In this document: piece after piece, positions 38,801-60,304 of the stretch
Position numbering within the stretch: the first letter of the stretch is position 1
Layout: the number at the start of each line of letters is the position of its first letter
Source: Hypomesus transpacificus
Taxonomy: Eukaryota > Chordata > Actinopteri > Osmeriformes > Osmeridae
NCBI RefSeq assembly: GCF_021917145.1
Contig: NC_061064.1
Coordinates: 5,326,481 to 5,390,480, forward strand
Reading direction: 5' to 3'
Length of the DNA stretch: 64,000 bases
Translations under genes and position numbers: made by a program
Notes under the pieces: model-generated
What the model was told of the DNA's origin: nothing
Databases searched by the model: none
The model's input: only the letters and a program-made list of their open reading frames with translations

Positions 38801-41800
38801 CAGGTTCTACATAACAGAGCCATAGGGTACAGCCCGTACGCCAGACGGGCTACGTCACGTCACCTAACGGCCACGTTCTTCTTCTTCCTCCAGGGAGCGC
38901 GCAGAGCTGCTGGAGGAGGCCAGGAAGATGGAAGCGGCAAAGTTCCGCTACATCCTGCCCGTGTACGGGATCTGCGGCCTGTCTCAGGGGCTGGTGATGG
39001 AATACATGGAGACGGGCTCGCTGGAGACCCTGCTGGTGGCCGAGCCCCTCCCCTGGGAGCTGCGCTTCCGCATCATCCACGAGACGGCCGTGGGGATGAA
39101 CTTCCTGCACTGCATGAACCCTCCGCTCCTGCACCTGGACCTGAAGCCTGCCAACATCCTGCTGGACGCCCACTACCACGTCAAGGTGAGAGCTGGCGCT
39201 CAACGAGGGGCGGCTTCGACGGCGACGCTTCTTCCGTGTCTGTTTCTGACTCCCACTTTGCTGGTGTTGCGACACGGAAACACCGAGGGAAGGGATGGGG
39301 ATCGCGGGTGTGCATGTTCGCGGGTGTGCATGTTTACATCTAGTATTGTTCTTTTGAGATGAGGAAAAAGTAGTGCCGTCAAGTAGATGAGGGAAGGACA
39401 CTGTGGCAGACTATGGAGATTAACCCCATGTCATTGACTTTGGGATGAGTGCTCACAGTCGATGGACATGCTGCTACAAGCACGAGGCAGTGCTGTGTTT
39501 TTGTTGACTAATATCGAAATGAGCTGAGGGAGTTTAAACAGCGAGTGCATGCTGTTGTTTCAATAGGGATTACTTGTTACTGTTTTAGGGCTCGTCACTG
39601 GATTAACTCCAGTGGAATTATTGATGGAATTATTGCTTTAAACGTCTGTTTTTCAGTTTTGAAGTGGCATTTACTGTAATGCTTTAGGCAGAAAGGTGTC
39701 TCCCAAGTCTTCATGACCACCTCATCACCAAACTACCTCATGTTGACTTGACAGAAGGGGCGGAGATTTAGGTGGGAATGCTCATGCTTTTGCCTAATGC
39801 CTGGATGAGAACATCTTGTCTGGGCCTGTCACTGCAGGCTTCCAAAGGCCCTGCCAAAAGTGTGCGTGCGTGCATGTCTGTGTGTGTGTGTGTGTACTCG
39901 CCCACGCAGGCCTAGTGGAAAGGGCCTCTCCTTCTGTGAAAGGGAAGCGCTGACAGGCTAGGACATAGCTCCCTTATTCATGCTACACATCACACAATGA
40001 GGGCTAAGCTATCACATTAGTCATGTTTGGGAAGATGGAGAGAACATAGTTGGGTTCTTGTTCTTAAAAGATGGCTCCCATCCCTGCCCTCTCAGATCTC
40101 CGATTTTGGCCTGGCCCGGTGGAATGGGCTCTCCAGGGCGGATGACATCAGCCGTGACGGGTTCTGTGGCACCATCGCATACCTGCCCCCCGAGAGCATC
40201 ATCGCGAAGGACAGGGTGTCGGACACCAAACACGACGTCTACAGGTGAACGTCCTCCCCACCTCTCTCTCTTTTGATTTTGAGCACCCCTTTTCTTTTCT
40301 TTTTTTTCCCCTCTCTGTTGCTCTATTTCCCTCTTCGCTCTCCCTTTTCTCTCCATTTTCTCGGTCTCCCTCTCATCCTTTCAACGTCTCCGTCTCTCCA
40401 TCTCTGTGTACTTCATTCCTTTATCATGTCATTTCTTCCCACTGAAACATATCACTTACATGACTATGATCTGTCCAAAAGCTGACCAATGAGTTAGTGG
40501 TGTATTCTATGACACTAACCAGCCCTTCTGCCTGTTCCAGCTTCGCCATCGTCATCTGGGGAATTCTCACACAGAAGAAGCCATACCAAGGTGAGACACG
40601 TAGACAGTCGATTTGGCAATAGATTACGAGATAGATAGTTCGGTTTACAGTCAAGGTTGTCATTGAGTTCATCTCCGCTCTTATTAGATCTTCTCAAACT
40701 GTCTTGGGGCTTTGTAAATCAGTCATCGACCCCATATATTACCTGGAAATTGAACCTGAGCGTCAAGCTCTTATCAAACGTTATCTATTCCCTGGAAGAT
40801 TTACCCACCCTAAGTTGAGGTCACTGCCTTTGAGGGAAAGTTAGTCAGCTTATTTGCTGTGTGTGTGCGCGCACCTGCGAGTGAGTGTGTGTGCATGCAG
40901 ACGTATATGTGTTTACCTGATAGATCCAGTCGAGGCAAACAGAGCCAGACTGGCAGGTGGAGGGTGTGTTCCCAGGCATATCATGTGCCACTGTTGCCGG
41001 AGGAATTTCGCTTTTTGTCTTCGAAAAGCTACCGATCAGGGCAGGAGGGTAGGCATCGACATCTCCTCCCCGTATGCTCCCTTGTTTTCTGGAGGAAATG
41101 AAAGAGCGTGAATCACTAAACAGGCCTCGGGCACCTGTGATTAGCGCCACTACCTTGTTTGTTTTGAATCATTGACTGGCTGCTCCTACAGCCTGCTAAC
41201 AATGGGGCCACTTCTCAGCCTGTAGGACGTCTGGAAAATTTTCCACAGCTGCTGTGGGAAACTTAAACACACCAACACCCTTATCTTAGCCCGCCGGAGG
41301 AAGATTATAGCCATAAAGTCCTGTCAATATTGGTAGTGGTTACTCACATGTGGAGTGGTTTGTTATGGTTTGCGCTGAATACGTGAGCCAGTATGCCATA
41401 TGGTAGTTGCTAAACTCTTCTTTTACCCAACGTCTTGGGCTCAAGCCCGCCTGCAGTGTCATCCTGACTTGTCTTCTTGTTATCATTGTTCTCGTAAGCT
41501 TTATTGCACATGAACACAGGTGAACCCTAAAGCTCAGGCGGCACTGTAAAGGACACAGTGATAACAGGAAGTCTTGTCGTGGCTGTAACCACATCCTCTT
41601 GTCGTCGTCCCCCTCCAGGAGATAACAACATCTTGCAGATCATGGTGAAGGTGGTGCGAGGGGGCCGGCCCGACCTCGGGGCCGTGCCTCGGTGTAGACC
41701 CCAGGCCTGCTCCGGTTTCCTGAACCTGATGCAGCGTTGCTGGGCCAACACGCCTGACGCCCGGCCCAGCTTTCAGGGTAAGCCCGCCCTACCCATCCCC

Positions 41801-44308
41801 CCCCCTGTCAAAAGTGTTTCCACACATGGCAACACAGCCTCATGCAATAACAGATCTGTTTTGGCTTGGGTTAGACAACAGGTCACTCCCTTTGTTGATC
41901 GAAAGAAAGAGAACATTTTAAGTTTGGTTCAGTGAAATGAGAGACACTTGATCTGCTCCTGATGTGATCCCAATATGTTCTTCCCCGTTTAGAAATCACT
42001 TCAGAAGCAGAGGAACTTTGTTCGAAGCCCCAGGAGGAAAGCAAAACTCAGTCACATGAGCAAGAGAATAACCAGTCCAATGGGCACGTTACCAGCCAGG
42101 TAAAACCACACCACACTTCTCAGACTCGTGATCCCAGTCACTCACTTTTAGAATCTTTCAATATCCTGTTCAGCATTCCAACAATGTTAGACAAAGTACA
42201 CTTGAATAACCCGGATGACCTGGATGAAATGTGTTTGTTTTTTATCAAACATTTCCGTAAAGGCCCATGTGTTGTCAATGTTTCACTGAGAATAAACAGT
42301 TTCATCAGCGCACAAGAATGTCATCCTTCAGCATTGTTCCCCTTTGTGTTCTTTAGTCACTTCCTGAGCTGTTATTATATGTGACTTGAGATGAACAGAT
42401 GCATGTTTCTGGGAAATGACAGGTGTTATTGGCTTTCCAGTAGAGTGATCATCTTTGTTCTGTACTGTATTGACATGGAAGACTAGAGGTGGCATGTCTA
42501 TGTATGTATCTCGTGTATTGTTTATCTACAATGCCATTTGATATTGGTTGTTTACTTTTTCAACAATCAAGTGTGACTGATAGTTAGCTATATCCTAACG
42601 AACCTCTGCATCCTGCAACAGGCCACAGATCAGAAGCCAGTCAGACCCAAGTCGGCCATGTTGCCAGAAAAAGACTACAGCCTGTCAGAGCTGTTGAGCC
42701 AGGTGGATTCTGGGATATCCCGGAGTTTTGACCGCGTGAAGGAGGACGGCTGCGCCAGTAAAGACAACACCGGCAAGAGACTGTCGGGGATCTCCTCTGT
42801 CGACTCTGCCTTCTCCTCTCAGGACTCCATCACCCTCTCCTTTGAAAAGGAAAGCACATATGGTAAGAGGGAGCTCCTAGGATTTCTTCAAATCATTCAG
42901 GGTCTGAGTTAGAGATTTGTACGGCACGGCTTCCTTCCTCAATATTTGTTGTTGTTGCCAGAAGCAAGAATGATGCGGGTCTGTAGATCCTTAAGTCGTT
43001 TTGGTTAAGTGTGTGTTTTTCCTGTCTCCTGCTCTTGCAGACTCGGCGGAGGTGCAGAGGAGGAAGCTGTGTGAGGCCATCAGGACCAAGGACATCGCCA
43101 AGCTGATGAAGATCCTCCAGCCCCAGGACGTGGACCTGCTGCTGGACGGAGGAGCCAGCCTCCTCCACCACGCCGTGGCTCTGGCCAACGAGGAAGCCGT
43201 CAAGTTCCTCCTCCTCAACAACGCCAACCCGAACCTAGCCAACGCCCGCGGCTCCAGTCCCCTCCACCTGGCCACCGAGAAGCACCTGAAGGCCCTGGTG
43301 GAGCTGCTCCTGGGCCGACGGGGCACCAACGTCAACGCCAAGGACGAAGACCAGTACACGGCGCTGCACTGCTCGGCCCAGAACGGAGACGAGGCCATCA
43401 CGCGCCTCCTGCTCGACCGCGGCGCCGCCATCAACGAGACGGACGCCCAGGGCCGCACGCCGGCCCACGTGGCCTGCCACCACGGCCAGGAGAACGTGGT
43501 GAGGGTGCTGCTCAGCCGCGGGGCCGACGTGCGTGTCAAGGGCCGGGATCATTGGACGGCCCTCCACCTGGCGGCCTGGCAGGGTCACCTGGGCATCGTC
43601 AAGTTGCTGGTCAAGCAGGCGAGAGCCGATCTGGACGGGCAGACGACGGACGGGCGGACGCCGCTGCATCTGGCGTCCCAGAGGGGGCAGTACAGGGTGG
43701 CGCGGATCCTGATCGAGCTGGGCGCCGATGTCCACGTGACCTCCTCGGGGCTCAACACGCCCCTGCACGTGGCCGCGGAAACGGGCCACACGAGCACGTC
43801 ACGCCTCCTGGTCAAGCACGGGGCGGACATCCAGGCCCGCAATGCCCAGGGTCTCACTGCCCTCCACCTCGCCGCCCAGCACGGCCACCTGCCCACTGTC
43901 AAGATGCTGATCGAGGAACAGGCAGACGCCGACTGCACCAACCAGGCACTACGTACACCCTGCCACCTGGCAGCAGAGGGCGGGCACTGTGAGGTCGTCA
44001 AGGAGCTCCTTCTCCATTGTCCGGAAGGTGCCAGCCTCACGGACGAGCAGGGTCTCACCCCCTTACACCTGGCCGTGAAGGGAGGCTACACGGACATCAT
44101 CACCATGCTGCTAGCACAGGGGGTGGAGCTTCGACAGGACTGCCAAGACTCCATTTCCCAGAGTGCAGGGCAGCCAGTGGAGGACGGCCCCAAGCCCCAG
44201 GTAGCCAACCATTTCCAGAGGAAAGTTGTGATCCTCAAACTGACAGAGCAGGACCGTCCTGGAGTCCAAGAGTCCGCTGACTCTCTGTGTAACTCGGCTC
44301 CCTGCTGA
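35867..44308 (+). CDS. ripk4: Receptor-interacting serine/threonine kinase 4
   Basis: Eight coding exons chain in phase: 35867-36048, 38894-39185, 40096-40244, 40541-40590, 41619-41777, 41993-42099, 42622-42862, 43041-44308. They give 815 residues (human 784). The kinase domain shows [10 protein letters not shown], Lys51 (WLAVK), Asp143 in HLDLKPAN and DFG at Asp161. These are exactly the human RIPK4 numbers, which supports starting at 35867 rather than 35780. A Ser-rich linker ([29 protein letters not shown]) leads to about ten ankyrin repeats in the last exon (TPLHLA-type units). RIPK4 acts in the cytoplasm downstream of PKC and p63 in NF-kB/WNT signalling and is needed for epidermal differentiation. 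Intron 1 is 2.85 kb with no other feature. The last exon is much more GC-rich than the introns. Confidence 0.97.
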
Positions 44309-44846
44309 GGGGACAGCTGATCATCGGACTTGAGGTCACTCTGGATTGTACAGACCTGTCTTTAAAACCTGACTTTAAAATCTCCCATTCGAACCCCATG
44401 GATGACATGGGGAATGTAGAGTGGAGAGAATGAAGAGAACTGTTTTTGTACATATTTTTTTTTTATTGTTTTATTATTCAGACGGGTGTCATCACTGGCG
44501 GATGGTATAATTCTTTGGTGCTGTGGACTTAAAAGCCACTGTTATCTGTAGAATTGTCACAGAAGGAGAACTTGTATGTAAATATGTCTACACTGTATAT
44601 GGAAACGTGGCTTAAGCCTTAAAATAGACCACATAGACCGATCTTTCAGGTTTCAGTTAGATTCCATGTCATGTATTTTCCTGTTCAACTTTGCATAAGC
44701 TGAGGGCAGTATGCCCACTTCTTTATAAATAGGATCATGTTGATGACCTGTTGACCTGTTGATAATCATTTCTATTTTCCTATTCCATAACATTTTGTAG
44801 CAGATTTGTAAAAATGTCCATAAGTTATATTCTCAAATAAAATAAA
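44309..44846 (+). other. ripk4: ripk4 3'UTR with poly(A) signals
   Basis: About 540 nt ending in two overlapping AATAAA signals at 44836-44841 and 44841-44846. Confidence 0.8.
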
Positions 44847-45696
44847 CTATGCCAGTACTTTTAAAATGGTTTGTAGTGTGTGCACATGTGCTTGCGTCCA
44901 GAAATGACTACCTCTTTAAATGCCAGGTGAAATGGGCATGTCTACATCTGCAGCCCTGTGATTATTCTTATCTCAGGTGCCGCTGCCCGACACAAGTGAG
45001 CACGCTTGATTTGGCAAGCACCATGGGAACTGGCCTCAGGGGGGATCGCAGGGAGCAGGAGGGTGGGTGAGCGGGAGGGGGGCCTGACTTCTAGGCTGTT
45101 GGCTAATACCATAGACCACTTAAACTTTTCATCGCTCGCTAAAACAACATGCCAACCCTGACGCCCAGAGGGATGGGCTTTTGAAACCCTAGTCCCCAGC
45201 CCTCCAAGCTGAACGCCGCTAAGGTTTGTAATTGCTGTGTTTTTACAGATCATGTTTGCGGAGACCCACAGAATTGACTGGTTGTGGAGCGTGTAATCTG
45301 AAGTCTTTGTGTGTGTGCTCAGAGAGGACTATTTTAGCTGTTGCCAGGTGATCCTGTAAACCTGTAGCGGTGTAAAATATAAAGTTCTGCTGTTGGCCAA
45401 CTTCCCTTACCTCTTCTGTGAAGAGACAGTCTGGCTAGATTTAGCCTGTTTATGGAGTAACATAGTACTAGTTCTGTTTGTTGTGGAATCTTTTGTTGAA
45501 TAGTTAACAGTTGATGGTCAGTCGATGGTCTACATTGGCAACGATTTATAGTTTGTACTTAGAGTTAACAGACTGGTCTTTTTATACTTTGCACATGCCA
45601 CTTTTTTGTTGTTGAAAATACCATACTCTGAAAGACCATGATAACCTTTTGAGTTGATCACTGTTCAGCACTTCTGACCACAGTCCGTCCAAACAG
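44847..45696. other. Intergenic and 3'UTR of the convergent minus-strand gene
   Basis: Between the ripk4 3' end and the stop codon of the minus-strand gene. On the minus strand the variant signal TATAAA occurs near 45551 and 45584; no canonical AATAAA is seen. No coding sequence. Confidence 0.45.
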
Positions 45697-46745
45697 CTAG
45701 AGGTCACAAAGTTGGCCCAAGCTGTCCATCTCATAGTCAAACTCCATCCCAGACTCCTCTGCTGCCACTGAGGCGTCCTGAGCCTCCGTCGAGGTGTGGG
45801 CGTCCAGTAGCCGCTGCACACAGGCCTCCAAGTCCTCGTAGTCCAAAGAGTGGTCCATGGTGTAGTGAGAAGGAGCCTCATCTGCAAAGGAGTCTTGTCA
45901 GTGGCATTTACAAATATCTACCGACCACAACATTAGGCTATCAAAATGTTTAGTTACATGGGTATATGTGTTTTGAAGTCACAGGCTATATCAAATTTAA
46001 ATACCTGAAACCTGGGTGGGAATTGACCCCAGCTCCTGAAAAGGAATCGGAGAAGCCTGTTGGGGCACAGGCTCACATTGAAAGATCTTCATGGCCTCCT
46101 CTAGTGAGGTGGCCTTGGGGAGGCAGCTGTCCCTTGCTCCCTGCAGGTGTGTCTCACTGACCTGGGTCAGAATGGTTGGTCCTGCCACAGGACCCGGGCT
46201 CTGGAGTAAAGGCCCTACAGCCTTCTGCCAAGCTGCCAAACAGGTGCTGTCACCAGCCTGAGGGAGGAAGCTGGGTTGTGGGTGAGGCCCTGTGGTGACT
46301 CCCGACCACATCCTGACATTCATAAACCTGTGCTTGTAGGAGCAGGGGCGCTCAGCTTGGTTGGCCACGTTGCAGGCCTCAGGCCACCAGTGTGTAGGGT
46401 GCGGGTCAGGGTGCAGTTTGTGATGGGGGAGCCAGTAAGGAACACTACTGCGGTACTGGCTGACACACAACCTCTTGGGGACAGACTGGATGAGGTCTCC
46501 CATGTAAGGATTGTGCACCTGGTGGGCGCTCTGGAGCCACTGCCCCTGGGTCTGATGCCACATGACTGGACCCTGCATTTCTGTAGTATCTATTTACCAT
46601 AAAACAATAGAATTATTGCAAATACTGTGCCAATATATAGCAGTGCATGTTGAATTCATGGCAACCATCCGTTGGTCTCACCTTGGGAAAAGGTTTCTGC
46701 CACAGTTAATGCCAGAAGTTGGTTTTGAATGATTTGGAACTGCAT
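45697..46745 (-). CDS. Unrecognised 277-residue protein
   Basis: Three exons join in phase 1 with GT-AG sites: 46745-46682, 46589-46005, 45881-45697. The start ATG (MQFQIIQNQLLALTVAETFS) has a purine at -3 and is the first ATG after an in-frame upstream TAA. I do not recognise the family. The N-terminus is a short hydrophobic/Gln-rich helix. The middle is low-complexity and probably disordered, rich in Pro, His, Gln and Trp (for example HPTHWWPEACNV). A helical segment SLEEAMKIFQCEPV follows. The acidic end (DHSLDYEDLEACVQRLLDAH, then EFDYEMDSLGQLCDL) resembles an amphipathic acidic interaction or activation segment. No signal peptide, membrane span or zinc finger. It could be a transcription cofactor or a germline/maternal protein; that is speculation. 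Splicing structure and lack of internal stops support a real gene. Confidence 0.7.
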
Positions 46746-46909
46746 TTCTTCGTCTTCCGCAAGATTGTAGTTTGTATGTTGCGTTTTTATGGGTTAAATT
46801 AAAATATGGCGATTGATTGATGGCGAGTAAAAGTGTTTTGCTATGATATCTGTACATTCTGTTTGATACGGTTTCTGTGGCAACTGTGTTCCATTGGGGG
46901 GGTCATCCC

Positions 46910-47060
46910 AATGGCTCTCTGGGTAAAAGCATGTCCCACTTAGGCCAAGGTCTTAAAGCAGGGGGCTTCTAATCCAGTTCAGCCCATTTCCTGGGATTTC
47001 ACCTCTCTATCACCCTGCTTTACTATCTCTCTCTTCAAAGTCAATCAATAAAAAAATCAA
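46910..47060 (+). mobile_element. Degenerate tRNA-derived SINE
   Basis: ATGGCTCTCTGGGTAAAAGC resembles a tRNA A box (GGCTCAGTGGGTAGAGC). It is followed by CCACTTAGGCCAAGGTCTTA, a decayed B-box region (AATCCAGTTCAGCCC), a C/T-rich body and an AATCAATAAAAAAA tail. This pattern matches a common fish SINE type. It lies just upstream of the unrecognised gene. Confidence 0.6.
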
Positions 47061-50050
47061 GCATCCAATGTTCCATCGCTGTCAAGAAAGTCATCACGTT
47101 TTATGACAAACAAATTCAAAAGAATACATAAGAATGCGACAGGGTTTTATTAGTTTTTTTTCAAATTTCTGAACAATCCGTTTTCCTTTGCTCCTTTAGC
47201 AACCACACACTTGTTAAAAAGTTGCTGATGACTCAATGCAAAAAAAAAGGACCTGATACATCTACAACTTTTATAGGAATCACTAATCACAAAAGAAACA
47301 TACAAAACCATTCCTCAGACTAGTATTGAAACCATTAAAATCCCATGTGTTTTATTATCATACTTTGTACCCATCAAATTATATCTTTGTGTGGCATCGG
47401 ACATGTGTGGTTTCATCCTTCATCAAATACAAATATTGTATCTGATTGGCAACATTATGACTAGATGAGCAAGTTATTGTTTGCACTGTCTGGCTAGACA
47501 CCTGTTGAGTGTGGCCTTCCTGCCTAGGAATATGTTTCAAAGGTTGTATAGACTTCCTTTCTAGGAGACACTGTTACACAGTCAGCTTGCATGGGTGCCT
47601 TTCAAGGTGGGCGGTAGCAGAAATGACTCAACACTAATTTCCTGGTCCATCCATGAAAATGACGCAAATGTCCTATCATTTTTGTTATCACCTACTCACA
47701 ACTTCAGTCAATCATGAGATATGTAGCTTGTGTACTGAGCGATTGTCTTAATACACCCAGTGCCCTTCAAACTGTAGTTATGTAGTGGACTGTCTAAAAA
47801 CAGTAGCTTAACAGTGACATTGTTTATCATAGACTCTGGCTAAGTGATCAGACCATAGGGATCACAACAGCACAAAAAGCTGAGGGCTGTTTTTCACTCT
47901 GTTTTCAACCTCGCAAAACCTGTCTAACTAGATGTAAGCTGGTGCCTCTGAAGATGGTGTGCAAGCTGCAACTTGTGGAGATCACCTCAGGGTGATGTGG
48001 GTGCACTGAGGGATTCTTAGATTTATAGTTGGATTAGAAAAGGGCTAAAAGCACTGTGCTGAATATATAGTTTGGAAAGTTACTCGAAAACAAAGGGGTC
48101 AGTGTGTTCATATTGGGTGTTCTCTATCAGGAATGATGAAAGGTGAGGCAGCCCCATCAAGAACAAATCTAAACAATTATGTGTAATGCAAGTTAACATG
48201 TATTATTTTCTGCATAAATAAACTTTATTGTTGTTATTGTTGACTTCAGTCTCTCTCCAAACCAAGTTCTTATTTCAATCAAGCCATCTTTTTTTTCTGA
48301 AAATATACTGAATAGAAAGTTGTACTGTCACGCCACCTCCTGGAATGCACTGCTCTAAAAATATATTTCAGTCTTGGCCGACACTTAATAGCTGTAAACA
48401 AACCGGTGTTTTTCATTTCCACTTGAAATATACAGTTTTAAAGGTTTCTTTAATATCTCTTTTTAAATGTATCTTGAATGCAACTTACATACTTCATTCC
48501 ATTTGTATAACTTTATTAAACATTTACTGCACATCTATCTTCTGACCAGGAGGTGGCCATGTTAGTCCTTCTCAATTGTGCAGTCAGTAATGTGTTGTAT
48601 GTCCAGAAGCAGAATTTCTACAGTTTGAAAAAAGACTAGTGGCATGATGAGGCGTCCATTAATGATGCTTGTGTAGATATATTGGTCAAACATGAATATA
48701 AAGATCCTAATATCTGTTTACTTTCACTATAACTGCATTGTGTTCAAATTGGGAAAGACAAAAGTGAAGGCTTTGGAAAGAAATCTAAATCTGAGTTCAG
48801 TCTTTGCAGACAAGACAGTCTCATTGGAAAATATATTTTAATCAAGGAGAATGATTCAAACAATTGCTGCGCCAAAAAGGAGGTGCGGCAGATTGCATGA
48901 CGCTGGCAGGAGATGAAAGAGGAGAACAGCATGGTAGGCCTGAATGTCACATTTGAACTCTGACGAGTGCACCCCAATGTTAATTCAGTGCTGCAGATTT
49001 CTAATTTAAACTGGGAATTTATATATTGAGCTTTTCTAACGTGTTTGAATGACTGGTTGAAAACTTATTGGGGACCTTCAGCTGGAAATGTAAACCATCT
49101 TGTTGTAAATGTACTCTTCATGGGATATCATATGGTAGCTTAAAGACCACTAATACTCCAGCTAGAGGGCCAATTTTAAATAGGCCCATAACCTTGCTGG
49201 GGCAAAGGTTGTAAATATTGTCATTTCTACGGACAAGACCAATCGTTTAATTAATGAATGAGACCAATTTATGTCATACATTTCAGCATTGCATCTGAAA
49301 CTATTTGTCTTCAGTAGGTCAATAGTAGTCGATATTAGATGAGAGAATATGTTAAAATTGTGTGTTGTTACATTTTATTATTTAATTCCAGCTGTACAGT
49401 TGTAGGTTATTTAAACCACGTTTAAATATAATACATTTTGTGTCATAAAACATGAACAAATATTTCATTTTTTATGTCACTTCCATACTTCATGTTCATG
49501 TTGAGATAGATTATGTAGCCTATAATTTGTTCCGGGCTGACAACAATTTTACTTTGGAAATAGTCACGTCCCCAAAGGAATTCCCCGGGTTTGGCTTCAT
49601 GCGAATGAAAAATGAAAGAGGTGTTGTCAATACTGAAAATCTATTGCAATTCAACTTCAACTGGATAAGGAACAAACCACTCTCTTATCTATAAATAACA
49701 TTTTCCTTTAAGTTATCTTTCTCTAATAAAATGATCAAAATGTCTTTGTTTCCTATGAATCAGCCAGAACTGTTCCTCTGTTTTGATAGTACCGTTAAGA
49801 AGGAAACTACCGTGTTTGTCTGTAAAGGGGCCATAATGTAACAATATTTCAAGATGGGTAATTACAGTATCTTTTTGGATAAAATATTGTTTTATAATTG
49901 TATGTAGACAATCATAATCTAACAAAAATGTGTTTACATTATAGCAATGTGAAAACCCGTCCCATGTTTTATTTGTCAATATTTTATTACACCCACTTTT
50001 AAACCAGTGGTTTATTCCGAAAAGGGGGGGGGGTGGAATTTCCCCGTGTA
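47061..50050. other. Intergenic, about 3 kb
   Basis: AT-rich sequence between the divergent minus-strand gene and eurl. Short open frames (for example 48744-48977 minus and 49452-49694 plus) have no splice context or family resemblance. A nine-base G run lies near 50026. I see no supported gene, RNA or mobile element. Confidence 0.5.
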
Positions 50051-50059
50051 CCAAAACTA

Positions 50060-50211
50060 ATGTAGCTAACTGATGCTAGCGTGCCAGAGAGCGGAGTCTG
50101 ACTCCATCAGAATCTACTTTGTGGGCGCCGTAGGACCCGAGGAGGCGCAAGGGAACTAGCAGAACACCCGATCAATTTATCTGAAGTCGATCCGCTGACG
50201 AAGCTTACAAG
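50060..50211 (+). promoter_or_regulatory. eurl: eurl promoter and noncoding first exon
   Basis: A locally CpG-richer stretch (GTGGGCGCCGTAGGACCCGA, 50120-50139) is followed by donor GCTTACAAG|GTAACTAG at 50211. The coding exon acceptor is at 51534-51535, leaving a 1.3 kb first intron. GCTAGC words cluster around this point (50075, 50347, 50373). Confidence 0.55.
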
Positions 50212-51504
50212 GTAACTAGACGAAGAATACCTTATTAAATTGCCCTCGCTTGTCATTAACAATTTTGTGGTGTATTCTTGGCTTTGGCTTGATGGAGACA
50301 CTGTAGGCTACGTTAGCAAGCTAACGGTCACGAATAATCTTGTCCAGCTAGCCAGGTAGACTAGCAAAAGCAGCTAGCCTAGCACTAACAGCAGTAAGTG
50401 GCACCTGGTAAGTCAGTGAGATAGCTAAATGCTAGTTACTTGCTTACCTTTACTTGATTAACTTATATTTTCATTAAATATCATATAGATATGTTGTGAG
50501 CATAATTTTCAGTTCCTGGCAGTAGTTTGAAACAGCTATCCCTCTGCAAGGGTCAGAGGATGACATTTAGTTAGACTTTTGCCTCTTATCACGACGGAAT
50601 GGTCAGTGGTCGGGACTGTTGCGTAGACTTGTGACCTTCTTGCCTGTCTTAGTTTCCTACACATCTACTTCCTTCCACAGGTCTGTGAACATGTACATTT
50701 TAGAAATGTTCTGTATTCGACCATTGTACTGCACTTGGTGAGCGAATGTTGTCATTATTGCATTTCCAGCTTGTCCTCAACAAGTCACAACACCAGGGGT
50801 CTGAAATTAGATTTTGCTGATGTTGTTTCAAACTCTTGTACACGTTCAGTATATAGGCTACTGCTTAATTAAATCAAATGAACTTTCGTGTTCTGAGAAA
50901 GACACTGAAATTATTCTTCTCATATTGTAATGAAATGACACGCTTGGTTGTTACATTCCAGAGTAGTGAATTTATGTAAGCTAGGGTAAGCTAATTTGTC
51001 ATGTGTAAACATGGGTCACTAGACACACTACTGTTTTGTCTCTAAAGACCACTGCTGTTTTTTAGAAGCCAGTCTCTTACAGCCTTTTGATGCTAGGAGA
51101 ACAAGGCAGTGTCTCCTAGCAGCTTGTCATGTGTGTCAATACAAAGTTCCCCTTTCTTAAGAGAGAACCGATGAAGCTTTATAGATTTACATGTTATCTT
51201 TTGCCAGTCGTTCACATTATCTTCTGAAGTCAGCTAGGCTACAGGCTATTATGCAAGTGTTTTGGGGGTAGACATGAAAGGCAGATAGTGCTGCATTCAA
51301 CAGGCCATAGTCTAGCTCAGAGCTCACAGATGTCTAGCTACCTTTTAAGTTGTGAGCCAAGAAAAATGCAAGAACACATTTGTCTTGCTGTCGACAAGCC
51401 AAGCTGTTTTGTTTGAAATACATTGTCTGGGTAATACATTGTCTGGGTAGTGACAATCTTGCCTAAATAGTTTGGAGGTTGTGCAAGGTCTCTCAAATCC
51501 TGCT

Positions 51505-51520
51505 CTGTGTGTGTGTGTGT
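51505..51520. repeat. Short TG repeat at the eurl exon 2 acceptor
   Basis: Eight TG units end 15 nt before the start of the exon carrying the eurl start codon. Confidence 0.85.
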
Positions 51521-51536
51521 TCCTCCCGCGGGCAGC

Positions 51537-60304
<8,768 letters not shown>

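Noticed and set aside
43235-43789. 184-residue antisense open frame inside the ripk4 ankyrin exon
   Set aside because: High GC at third positions of the repeats keeps the opposite strand open; the plus-strand ankyrin protein explains the sequence.
48744-48977. 77-codon minus-strand open frame
   Set aside because: No family resemblance, no convincing splice sites or codon bias; treated as chance.
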